Position numbers and translations under genes: made by a program. The notes beneath the pieces are model-generated. The model was not told the origin of the DNA, made no database searches, and was given only the letters and a program-made list of their open reading frames with translations. DNA of 64,000 nt from CAXBBB01 sp963815505 (GTDB lineage: Bacteria; Bacteroidota; Rhodothermia; Rhodothermales; BA12). Positions 18,202-26,655 of the stretch are shown in pieces. How positions within the stretch are numbered: the first letter of the stretch is position 1; each line of letters starts with the position of its first letter. The stretch is from the NCBI GenBank assembly GCA_963815505.1, contig CAWFGU010000020.1, positions 62,001 to 126,000 on the forward strand, given 5' to 3'.

Positions 18202-20067
18202 TCAGAGCTGGATGACGGCGCCGGTGAGGGCGGGAAGCGAGATCTGAGTGCCGCCCTCTCCCACTGCTGCTGTCGATGCGCGACGTGTGGCGGTATAGTC
18301 GCCTGTGTTGAAACGGACGCGCGGATCGTCGCTGGCGACAGGTGCGGAGAAGGCGGCGGGCTGCTCGCCTCGGTTGATGGCAACGAGGTAGCGTTTGCCG
18401 TCGTGCTCACGTTCAAATGCGAATACCTGCCCTTGCGCGTAGACTTGGCGGTACGCGCCGCGCGAGAACGCCGGCTCCATTTTGCGCAGGGCAATGGCGT
18501 CTTGGAAGAAGCCGAACAGATCGCGGTCGAAGGCGACGGGGTCGGGCGTGCGCGGGCGGTCCAGCGGGTCCGACGCTTCGTCGTCGTAGGTGAGATCTTC
18601 CCACACCATCGGCTTACGGTCATCGGGATCGTCGGCGCCCCACATGCCAGCTTCAGTCCCATAGTAGAACATCGGCGCTCCGACGTAGGTGGCCTGGAAT
18701 AAGGTGATCAAGCGCTGAATGTCACGCTCGCGTGCGTTGGGAGCGCGGACGACGTACTCGGCATCGTTGCGCGGGGCAACACGGTCGTTCCAGTCGAAGT
18801 CGAAGCGGTCCAGCGCGGCGTAGGGGCGGCGTTTGGCGTTGACGATCATCGACGCGATGCGATCGGTGTCGTGCGAGTCCATCAGGTTCTGCATCGCGCG
18901 CGCCGTGGCGTCGTCGTACGGGTTGCGGCGCGCGTCGAGTGTGTCGGCGAACTCTTGAGCCGACGTTTCGCCGTCGACCAGAAAACCTTTGACGGGAAAG
19001 GCGAAGGCGTAGTAGTTCATCGTCGCCGAGAAGCCTCCCTCCGAAATGAAATGGTGCGCGTCGAGCCAGACTTCGGTGACCGTGTACGCGTCCGGGTTGA
19101 TCTCGCGGACGTGGCGGTTCCAGTCTTGCCAGAAACCGATCGGCACCTCTTCGGCCACATCCAACCGCCAGCCGTCGATGCCGTCGCTGGGGTCGCCGTC
19201 GCCGTTGGGGTCCATCCACCGGCGCGTCGCGTCGAAGACGTAGGCTTTGGGTCCGGGGTGGAGATCGGTCGTGTCGGCGTTATCGGCGAAGATGGGCAGC
19301 GTCTTGGCGCCCCACCAGCCTTCGTAGTCGAACTCGACTTCTTCCGTCGACGGGTCCTCGTAGGTGTTGACCACGTACCAATCGGCGTAGGCGCTTTCGG
19401 CTCCCTTCTGTGCCAGGTCCTCGAACGCGAAAAAGTCGCGGCCCGTGTGATTCCAGACGCCGTCAATGACGACACGCATGCCGCGTTCGTGAGCCGCTGC
19501 AAGCATCGCGAAGAAGAGGCTATCAGCAGCCGTCGTGTGCCACGTCGCGGGATCGCTCGTCTCCTGCGCCATCAGCTCGAAATCGCCTTCGGGATCGGGG
19601 CCGAAATAGGGGTCGACGTGGTGAAACGTGTTGCCGTCGTACTTGTGCAGCGAGCGGGCGTAGAAGACCGGGTTGAAGTAGAGCGCGGTCACGCCCAACT
19701 CGTCGAGATAGTCCAGCTTGTCGATCACGCCCTGCAGATCGCCTCCGTAGCGGCGGAAGAACACGGCGGGGTCGTAAAAGCCTTCGGACACGTCGCGCTC
19801 CCAGTCGGTCCGGGCATACCAGTCACCTGTCCACGGCGTGATGGCCCAGTCCTCACCGGGCACGATGGGCGTCTCGAGGCTGGCGCGCGTCGGGTCGTTG
19901 GAGGTGTCGCCGTTGCGGAAGCGCTCGGGGAAGATCTGGTACCAGACGGCGTCGGCAGCCCACTCGGGCACGGTCGCTGTCGCCAGCGTGGATGGCGCCT
20001 CGGATTCGGGCGTGTCGCACGCAGTTAGCGACAGCAGGGCGAGAAGCGGAAGAAGGCGTCGGAACAT
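18202..20067 (-). CDS. GH13 alpha-amylase/neopullulanase-type lipoprotein
   Basis: The start MFRRLLPLLALLSLTACDT at 20067 gives a signal peptide with lipobox LTAC, so the enzyme is lipid-anchored; 621 residues. The GH13 catalytic barrel is complete: region I DGVWNHTG, region II DGWRLDVAEEV (nucleophile Asp, near residue 300), region III TVTEVW (acid/base Glu, near 330) and region IV LMDSHDTDR (near 395). The opening AVWYQIFPERFRNGD and GGDLQGVIDKLDYL are typical of neopullulanase or cyclomaltodextrinase-like members. A C-terminal beta domain follows. It probably hydrolyses maltodextrins in the periplasm or at the surface. Confidence 0.92.
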   Translation of the reverse strand: MFRRLLPLLALLSLTACDTPESEAPSTLATATVPEWAADAVWYQIFPERFRNGDTSNDPTRASLETPIVPGEDWAITPWTGDWYARTDWERDVSEGFYDPAVFFRRYGGDLQGVIDKLDYLDELGVTALYFNPVFYARSLHKYDGNTFHHVDPYFGPDPEGDFELMAQETSDPATWHTTAADSLFFAMLAAAHERGMRVVIDGVWNHTGRDFFAFEDLAQKGAESAYADWYVVNTYEDPSTEEVEFDYEGWWGAKTLPIFADNADTTDLHPGPKAYVFDATRRWMDPNGDGDPSDGIDGWRLDVAEEVPIGFWQDWNRHVREINPDAYTVTEVWLDAHHFISEGGFSATMNYYAFAFPVKGFLVDGETSAQEFADTLDARRNPYDDATARAMQNLMDSHDTDRIASMIVNAKRRPYAALDRFDFDWNDRVAPRNDAEYVVRAPNARERDIQRLITLFQATYVGAPMFYYGTEAGMWGADDPDDRKPMVWEDLTYDDEASDPLDRPRTPDPVAFDRDLFGFFQDAIALRKMEPAFSRGAYRQVYAQGQVFAFEREHDGKRYLVAINRGEQPAAFSAPVASDDPRVRFNTGDYTATRRASTAAVGEGGTQISLPALTGAVIQL

Positions 20068-20151
20068 AGAGGAGAGATCTGAGAGCGCAGCCATGTGATC
20101 ATCGGTCGACCGCAAGGCCATCACCCCTGCGACGCTACGGGAGAGGTCAAA

Positions 20152-23100
20152 CTAGCGTCCCGCGCGGATAAAGGTACCGGTCAGAGTAGCCGCGTCCGTT
20201 GTGAGACGGAGGACGTAAAGACCGGAGGCCAGTCCGGAAGCGTCGAGCGTGGCTTCGTGCGGACCGGCAGACAGATCCGCGTCGACGACTGTGGCGACCA
20301 GTCGGCCCAACGTGTCGAACACGTCGAGCCGGGCGCTTCCAGGCCGGTCGAGCGAGAACGTCAGCCGCGATGCACCCTGCACCGGGTGCGGTGTGGGGGT
20401 GCCGAGCGACAGAGCCGCCGAGACGAACGAGGGGTCGCTGCTCGTCGTCGTCGTCGCGGTGCCGACGAACTCATCGGTGTAGACTCGGAACGTGCCCGGA
20501 GCGAGCGAGACACCGTTGAAGAACTGGCCATACGTGATTGTCTCGCCCGAGAAGTAGTCGTACAGCAGGCTCGGACATCCATCATTCGTCGAGCAGGTAA
20601 AGCCCGTCGAAACGGTTTTCTCGGCCGTATCGAAGTTGCCGATCACCCAAGCCTCGAGCGGATCTTCGCCTTGGGCGACCGGCTCGACCAGGTGAATCCA
20701 CTTGCCGCCGTCGGCGCGGTTGAGGTTGAAACGGACGCTCGTGTTCGGGTTGGTGAACACGCTCTGGGCCTGCCGAAGCTGCATCAGGTTACTCCACGTA
20801 TTGTAGAGATCGCGTCCGGCCTGAGTGTCGAGGTAGTCCCAGCCCAAACCGCGGTTGTCCGTCCTTCCACCGGGGCATTCGTCTTGCTCGGGCAGGCACT
20901 CGTCGTCGGGTCCGCCATAGCCCAACTCGCCCCACTGCCAGATCATTTTGGGACCAGGCAGCGTGAAGAAGAAGGCTCCGGCCGCGCCCATGCGCTGAGC
21001 GCCCGTTGCATAATCCTTGACGTCGTACCCATTGGGGCCGTTGTTGCCATACTCGAGGTTCTTGCGCATCAGCCGCTGCTCATCGTGGTCCTCCATGAGC
21101 GCGACCGTTCCGGTGTTGACAAAGCCGCGCCCGCCCTGGCCGAAGTAGGCGCTAGAGATGTCCCAGCCGCACTGGGGACCGCTGGCATAGCCCATCGTCG
21201 CCTGGTTGAACTGGCAGATCGACTTGGACCACACCATCATGCCGGGCTTACCCTGATCGCGTCCATAATCGACCAACACGGTTTCCTCGTCCTGACCGCC
21301 GATGTGCTCGAGGATAATGTGCGCCTGCGGGTCGACTTCCCAGATCTTGTCGGCCATGCGCGTCAGGTTGTCGACGCGGCTCTGGTCGTAGCGATTCCAT
21401 GCACCCACGTCGCCGCTCTGGCGCTGCGTGAAGCCTTTGGACAGGTCGAAGCGGTAGCCGTCGACGTTGAAGGTTTCGAGCCAGTAGGCGTTGGCGCGGT
21501 CCATCCAGTAGCGCGTCGCCGGGCTGTCGTGGTTGAGGTCGTTGAAGACGTTGAAGGGGTGCCGCGCGCTCGTGTTGGCGTACGGACTGTCGGCTGCCGG
21601 ACCGGCGCTCGGGTCGCCCGTCGCGCTCTCGCTGAACAGGCGAATGAGCGGACTCTGGCCCGTCGCGTGGTTGTAGACCACGTCGAGGATGACCGCCATG
21701 CCGCGACAGTGCGCGGCGTCGACGAGTTCCTGCAGATCCTCGGGCGACCCGTAGTATTTGTCGACGGCGAGATGGAAGGCCGGATTGTAACCCCACGACT
21801 CGTCGCCGTCGAACTCGTTGACGGGCATCAGTTGAATGGCCGTAACGCCTAAGTCCTGGAGGTATCCCAACGTGTCGGTGAGCACCTCGAAGCTGTGCTC
21901 CTCCAAGAAGTCGCGCACTAGCAGCTCGTAGATCACCAACTCTTCCTGCGCAGGTCGCTCGTAGGGAAACCGGACGTCCTCGCTAGGTATGCTCGGGCAA
22001 ATGGGCTGTGGCTGCGGATCGAAGTACCGAGTATATGCCTCCGTGATTGGCTGCGACGTTTTTCCGTCCGGGTAGCCTTCTTCGCCGGGAAACAGAACGA
22101 CAGGCGAGTATGGATCGGCTACGCGAATCAACCCGTCGACGAAGTACTGAAAGCGCGCATTATCCTCAGGGTTCGATCCTCTTGATCCAGACAGACTGTA
22201 CTCCATCCAAAACCACACGCTGTCCGCGTTCAGGCTGTCCCTCTTCATCAAGAAACGGTCGTCGGGCGTCCAGTCGTTGAGAGGGTTGAGCACGTAGACG
22301 TAGTCTTTGCCCGGTGCGAACAAGCTCAGCTTGATCCCGGTCAAAAACTCTCTTCCGCCATCAAGTACGTACGTGATGCCGTCCTGCAATCCTTCGGGAC
22401 GCTTCTCGTCGGTAACAGTCGGCGGGGCGAGGCCGATTTCGGACGTGGCGGTTCCCTTGGCCGTCGTCGCGGTGATCTTGAACTGCGAACCCGGAGCGAC
22501 GCCGGTCAGCAGGTCGTAGTCGAAGCGGCCAGTTGCGGCGTCGTAGAAGCCCAGACCGTCACGCTCGACGCCGTTGATCTCGAACGTCAGAGCGGTAACC
22601 GGATCGCTAGCGAAGACACCCGCTGACACGCGCGTAATCGCCTCGCCGCCATCCTGCTCGCGTGCAAGCTGAAACACCATCGGGTCGGCGACGACCATCT
22701 GGGAGTTGCCGTCGTTGCCGACGACGACCGGGTTGAGCGGATCGGCGATCCAGATACCGCCGTAGCCCGGCGATCCGGAAGGCGACGCGTTCCGGTGGTA
22801 GTGGATCTTGTACTGGTGCGTATCGCCGACTTTTAGCCGCTGCGTATAGCGGTACTCGTTTAGCGCCGCGTCGAACGTCATCTCGCTAGCGGCGCCTGGC
22901 GCAATCGTACCCGCCGAGTTGGGTCCCCAATCGTTGACGGTCCCGTTAGGCATCGTGCCCGGCGCAAATGCGCGTACGACGGGATCGATGACGGGCGTCG
23001 TCAGGTCAGGCAGGAAACGGAACGTAACGTCGAGGCTGTCCTGCGCGCGGGCGGACGGGACCGCGAGGGCGAGCAGAGCGAGGGCAGCGAAAAGGCGCAT
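20152..23100 (-). CDS. Secreted GH13 alpha-glucan hydrolase with T9SS-like C-terminal domain
   Basis: A 982-residue protein with signal MRLFAALALLALAVPSARA. An N-terminal early-set region (about residues 20-150; GTVNDWGP, YKIHYHRNASPSG) and a second one (about 250-360; NPLNDWTPDD) precede the GH13 barrel. Catalytic regions are ILDVVYNHATG, DGYRFDLSKGF (Asp near 550), IILEHIGG (Glu near 598) and LMEDHDEQR (Asp near 670; a non-standard region IV). The last 85 residues (SARLDVFDTLGRLVATVVD to YVLRLTTDAATLTGTFIRAG) match a type IX secretion C-terminal sorting domain. It probably attacks starch, pullulan or glycogen at the cell surface. Confidence 0.92.
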   Translation of the reverse strand: MRLFAALALLALAVPSARAQDSLDVTFRFLPDLTTPVIDPVVRAFAPGTMPNGTVNDWGPNSAGTIAPGAASEMTFDAALNEYRYTQRLKVGDTHQYKIHYHRNASPSGSPGYGGIWIADPLNPVVVGNDGNSQMVVADPMVFQLAREQDGGEAITRVSAGVFASDPVTALTFEINGVERDGLGFYDAATGRFDYDLLTGVAPGSQFKITATTAKGTATSEIGLAPPTVTDEKRPEGLQDGITYVLDGGREFLTGIKLSLFAPGKDYVYVLNPLNDWTPDDRFLMKRDSLNADSVWFWMEYSLSGSRGSNPEDNARFQYFVDGLIRVADPYSPVVLFPGEEGYPDGKTSQPITEAYTRYFDPQPQPICPSIPSEDVRFPYERPAQEELVIYELLVRDFLEEHSFEVLTDTLGYLQDLGVTAIQLMPVNEFDGDESWGYNPAFHLAVDKYYGSPEDLQELVDAAHCRGMAVILDVVYNHATGQSPLIRLFSESATGDPSAGPAADSPYANTSARHPFNVFNDLNHDSPATRYWMDRANAYWLETFNVDGYRFDLSKGFTQRQSGDVGAWNRYDQSRVDNLTRMADKIWEVDPQAHIILEHIGGQDEETVLVDYGRDQGKPGMMVWSKSICQFNQATMGYASGPQCGWDISSAYFGQGGRGFVNTGTVALMEDHDEQRLMRKNLEYGNNGPNGYDVKDYATGAQRMGAAGAFFFTLPGPKMIWQWGELGYGGPDDECLPEQDECPGGRTDNRGLGWDYLDTQAGRDLYNTWSNLMQLRQAQSVFTNPNTSVRFNLNRADGGKWIHLVEPVAQGEDPLEAWVIGNFDTAEKTVSTGFTCSTNDGCPSLLYDYFSGETITYGQFFNGVSLAPGTFRVYTDEFVGTATTTTSSDPSFVSAALSLGTPTPHPVQGASRLTFSLDRPGSARLDVFDTLGRLVATVVDADLSAGPHEATLDASGLASGLYVLRLTTDAATLTGTFIRAGR

Positions 23101-23134
23101 GATAAGCGTCGGAAAGGCAGCGGGAAGAAATCGA

Positions 23135-23209
23135 AGACCTAGAAGGTCTAACGACCGTGAGTCTATGACTCATGGGTGGGAGACCCGTAGGTCAGTGACC
23201 CCTGCGGGG
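23135..23209. repeat. Run of five short stem-loops between glucan genes
   Basis: Five perfect inverted repeats stand almost end to end in the 218-bp gap: AGACCT-aga-AGGTCT (23135-23149), TGAGTC-tat-GACTCA (23158-23172), GGGT-gggag-ACCC (23174-23186), GGTCA-g-TGACC (23190-23200) and CCCC-tgc-GGGG (23199-23209). Stems are 4-6 bp. They could act together as an mRNA-processing or stability element between the upstream binding-protein gene and the GH13 gene, or be a mobile palindromic repeat. Confidence 0.6.
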
Positions 23210-23318
23210 GGAAGGTTCGGGCCAGTGGCGTGCACCGGCGGAGCCTTCTCCGCGCAGAGGCCGAAGCCCGCGCACCGCAAAAGCAGATGCGCGAGCCGTC
23301 GGTCTCAGGCGGTTCGGA

Positions 23319-25448
23319 TTAGCGAACGACCGTCAGCGTGCGGGTAGCCGTCTGTCCGCCCGTCGTCAGGCGATACAGGTAGGTACCGGCCGACAGACGC
23401 GAGGCGTCGAACGGCGCGCTGTACGTCGAGGCAGCCTGCACCTCGTCGACCAGCACGGCGACTTCGCGGCCCATCAGGTCGTACACCGTCAGCGTGACGT
23501 GCGCGGCCGTGTTAACCGTGTAGGTCACGTTGGTGACACCATTGGTCGGGTTCGGAGCGCTCGAGAGCAACTCGACCGATGTCGGCACGATGCCTCCCAG
23601 GTCGGAGATGTCCGTAAACGTGGCCTGTCCCGAGGGAAGGCAACCGGCCGGGTTGAGGCGCGCGTTGTCGCCAGTGGCGGCGTAGTTGCACTCATACGGA
23701 AGCGAACCGGCGTCGGGCTGATATACCTCGGGCGACGTCGTGAAGGCGTACGTGGCGGGATAGTCCGTCCCGCTCGTCGGCACGACGAAGCGCACGCGGC
23801 GGCGTCCCAGCGAACTGGTGCCTTCGCCGGGCTCCGGTACGTACGATCCGTTGCTTCCATACTGGTACTTGTATTGGATCACCGAGTACGAGTTACCCCG
23901 CATCGTATACGAACCTTCGTAGATGTTGCTCGTGCCGACGCGGTTGAGCTGCACCTGGCGGTTGAGCGCAATGCCTCCGTCGTTGTTCAACTCGAAGCGC
24001 TGCGTGAAGCCCCACACCGGATCTCCGAACTCGATGAAGACCGAGTCGGTACCGGCGACGAACGGCTGAGCCGTCGAGTTGATGGCAGGCGTCATGTCGA
24101 CGCGCCACGTCAGGTCGATCGACTCGTTCGCGGGCACGACGTTGTTCGGCAGGATATCGTTGAAGAAGAACGTACCCAGGTTCTGGTTCTGCTCTCCGGC
24201 GAATCCGAACGCGCGGTTGGCGCCCGTCGTGCTGACCGGCTCTTCCCATCCACTCGGCGGAACGCCATCGTAGTCGGAGAAGCGGCTCGCGAAGTTCTCG
24301 TTGTTGAAGTCAAGGAAGAACTTGTAGCTCAGTTGGGCTTCGGGAATGCGTCGGATGTCGACGATGCCTTCGTACTCGCTCGTTCCCGCAACACGCTGGA
24401 GCAGGCACTTGTCGAGGTCGGCGCAGCCCCAGTCATTGAAGCCGCCGCGCACCTGGAGGGTATCGAGCGACGCGCGGTCGTAGAGTCCGATCGCTTCGAG
24501 CGGCGACAAATCGACGGTGAAGATCACCGAGCCGTCCACCGGCTCCTGACCCGTGTTGGGCGCCTGGTTGCCATAGTTCTTGAAGTAAAGCGTCGAATCC
24601 TGAGCCGGGACGACGAACGTGCGGTTATTGCTGACGTTGCCTTCCTCGTAGTTGGTCTCCGTGCCGTTTGCGACGACGAACTTGTAGTTCTGCGTCGTCC
24701 CAGCCAGCGAAGCGGGATAGTAGGCTACCCCACTGTAGAGGTTATAGCCGGGATCGGCCCGGTTGGCCCGCTCCTGCTTGAGCGTCACGTTCGAGTCGCT
24801 GCTCCAGTCGAGCGGACCGCGAGGACTGCCTTCGGCGCCGAGCTTCTCACCCTGCGCGTAGATGCGCGGTGAGCTGGTGCCTACGAAGCCATCGGCCACG
24901 CCTTCCGGGGTGTCCATATACACGCGGAACCAGACGGCTACGGTGTCTTCCTTGACTTCCCAAGGACGCCATGCGTAGTTGTCGCCCGGCAGTTGCATGC
25001 CCTGGAACTCGCCGCCGCCGAACTCGAAGTAGTGCATCGTCAACGTCGTGTCGTTCGTGCCGGCGAGCAGTTGGGGGTTGGGGTCTTTCTCCCAGCCCTC
25101 ACCATAGGTATCCTGCGCCTGCTGGTTATAGAACTTGAAGTTGAGCGTGTCGGTCGTTTCGACGTCGAAGCTGATCTCCCAGTAGTCGCCGCCGACGTTG
25201 ACGGGCTCGAGCGTCGACGTGTCGTTCCAGTCAATGATCTGACCGTTCGGAAGGGCGTTGTCGTCGGCCGGGCCGTTCTGGAGGGCGCCACGGACTTCGA
25301 AGAAGCTGCTCGCGTCGAGCGTATCGGGGATAGTGGCTGCATTGAGTCGAAGCGTGACCGTCCGCTGAGCTTGGGCAGTACCGGCAAAGCCGACGCCTAA
25401 GACCGCGAGCAGCATCACGAGACGCAACCGGGTGGTAAACGTGTTCAT
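23319..25448 (-). CDS. Secreted starch-binding-like surface protein with T9SS C-terminal domain
   Basis: The start MNTFTTRLRLVMLLAVLGVG at 25448 gives about 709 residues with a signal peptide. The body contains repeated beta-sandwich modules resembling CBM/early-set domains: FEVRGALQNGPADD, LQVRGGFNDWG and TWRVDMTPAINSTAQPF, each followed by YWEISFDVETTDTLNFKFY- or YKFFLDFNNE-like strands. No catalytic motif is seen. The end (SSAPNPTNGVTNVTYTV to YLYRLTTGGQTATRTLTVVR) is a typical T9SS type A sorting domain. Position beside the secreted GH13 enzyme and PorV-like gene suggests a SusE/SusF-like glucan-binding role, which is inference. Confidence 0.82.
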   Translation of the reverse strand: MNTFTTRLRLVMLLAVLGVGFAGTAQAQRTVTLRLNAATIPDTLDASSFFEVRGALQNGPADDNALPNGQIIDWNDTSTLEPVNVGGDYWEISFDVETTDTLNFKFYNQQAQDTYGEGWEKDPNPQLLAGTNDTTLTMHYFEFGGGEFQGMQLPGDNYAWRPWEVKEDTVAVWFRVYMDTPEGVADGFVGTSSPRIYAQGEKLGAEGSPRGPLDWSSDSNVTLKQERANRADPGYNLYSGVAYYPASLAGTTQNYKFVVANGTETNYEEGNVSNNRTFVVPAQDSTLYFKNYGNQAPNTGQEPVDGSVIFTVDLSPLEAIGLYDRASLDTLQVRGGFNDWGCADLDKCLLQRVAGTSEYEGIVDIRRIPEAQLSYKFFLDFNNENFASRFSDYDGVPPSGWEEPVSTTGANRAFGFAGEQNQNLGTFFFNDILPNNVVPANESIDLTWRVDMTPAINSTAQPFVAGTDSVFIEFGDPVWGFTQRFELNNDGGIALNRQVQLNRVGTSNIYEGSYTMRGNSYSVIQYKYQYGSNGSYVPEPGEGTSSLGRRRVRFVVPTSGTDYPATYAFTTSPEVYQPDAGSLPYECNYAATGDNARLNPAGCLPSGQATFTDISDLGGIVPTSVELLSSAPNPTNGVTNVTYTVNTAAHVTLTVYDLMGREVAVLVDEVQAASTYSAPFDASRLSAGTYLYRLTTGGQTATRTLTVVR

Positions 25449-25588
25449 GCTGTGCATGGGGGTGTTGGGGATTGTTGTGAGAATCCGAAGCGGAAGTCCG
25501 CTGCCGGAAAGTGGTTGTAACGGTTGAAGTTAGTACGCGCTACTCTGCGTCTGTACCTGCCCCCGCTACTGAGAATTGGGATGAATGG

Positions 25589-26647
25589 TCAGAATCCGAT
25601 GGCGAGCGACACGCGGCTCACGTCTCCGAGCCACTTCATCTGCTCGTAGGCGTAGTTGGCTTCGAGATCGATGGGGCCGACGCGGTAGGCGAGTCCGCCT
25701 CCGAGCGTCAATCCTCGCACGGCATCGGGGAGCAGCAGTTCGGCGTATCCGGCACGCAGGAAGACCATCTCGCCAAACAGGGCGGCTTCGGCTCCGGCGT
25801 TGAGATACTGTTCGGAGTTGTTGGGACTCAGCGCGTCGAAGGCGAGCGTCAGGCGCGCATCGTTCGAGCTAAACACCTCTCCGGACAATCCAATGCGCAT
25901 CGTTAGCGGCAGGTCATAGCTGTCGGTTTCGAGCAGCGCTGTGTTGCCTGTCCCGTTACCCTGGTTGTTTGGGTCGATATCGACGCGCGTGCGCAGGTCG
26001 TCGCCGCTGATCTGCATCTTGCTGCCGAAGTTCGAGATGCTCGCGCCCAGGCGGATGCCTTGAAACGGCGTCGTGAACAAAGTGCCGATGTCGAACGCGA
26101 GGCCGGTCGCGTTGGAGTTGTAGATGCGCTCCTGGATGTACTTGGCCGACGCGCCGATCGAGAAACGGTCCGTCAGCGCGCGTCCGTAGCCCAGCGTGAC
26201 GGCGTACGATCCGGCGGTATACGTCTGGCCCGTCCCGTTCTGCGCGTCCTCGGTCGTCACTTCGATGTCGGCGGTCTGCATCGACGTGACACTGGCGGCG
26301 AACATGCCTCCGGCAACCGGAAGCGTGACAGCCGTGTAGCCGAAGTCGATGCCGCTGAACCAGTCGGCGTACTCGACAGTCAGCCCAGCTCCGCGCATCT
26401 GCGTGAGTCCGGCGGGGTTCCAATAGAGCGCGGTCGCGTCGACGCTGGTGGCAGCGACGGCGTTGCCCATCGCCGTAGCGCGGGCGCCGACGGGGATCGA
26501 CAGAAACTCGCTGGCCGTCGATCCCCTCTTGTTCACGTCGCGCCCGGCGTCTCCAAACGGATCGGCGACTTGGGACTGGGCGGACTGGATGGGAAATGCG
26601 AATGCGGCAAATGCCGCGAGCAGGGAGAGGCGAATGGTCTTCGTCAC
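25589..26647 (-). CDS. PorV/PorQ-family outer-membrane protein
   Basis: A 352-residue outer-membrane beta-barrel with GTG start and signal peptide MTKTIRLSLLAAFAAFAFPI. The family hallmark is FLSIPVGARATAMGNAVAATSVDATALYWNPAGLTQM, shared by PorV/PorQ proteins, which shuttle T9SS cargo or support sorting at the outer membrane. The rest alternates short beta strands (FGYTAVTLPVAGGMFAASVTS, GLAYRVGPIDLEANYAYEQM) and ends in aromatic Phe. It starts 8 bp after the upstream gene's stop, so the two are tightly coupled. Whether it serves only this locus or the general T9SS cannot be told. Confidence 0.86.
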   Translation of the reverse strand: MTKTIRLSLLAAFAAFAFPIQSAQSQVADPFGDAGRDVNKRGSTASEFLSIPVGARATAMGNAVAATSVDATALYWNPAGLTQMRGAGLTVEYADWFSGIDFGYTAVTLPVAGGMFAASVTSMQTADIEVTTEDAQNGTGQTYTAGSYAVTLGYGRALTDRFSIGASAKYIQERIYNSNATGLAFDIGTLFTTPFQGIRLGASISNFGSKMQISGDDLRTRVDIDPNNQGNGTGNTALLETDSYDLPLTMRIGLSGEVFSSNDARLTLAFDALSPNNSEQYLNAGAEAALFGEMVFLRAGYAELLLPDAVRGLTLGGGLAYRVGPIDLEANYAYEQMKWLGDVSRVSLAIGF

Positions 26648-26655
26648 AGCAGCGG

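Noticed and set aside
23101..23318. CRISPR array or tRNA in the hairpin-rich gap
   Set aside because: The palindromes differ in sequence from each other, are too short, and no cloverleaf or regular spacer pattern forms.
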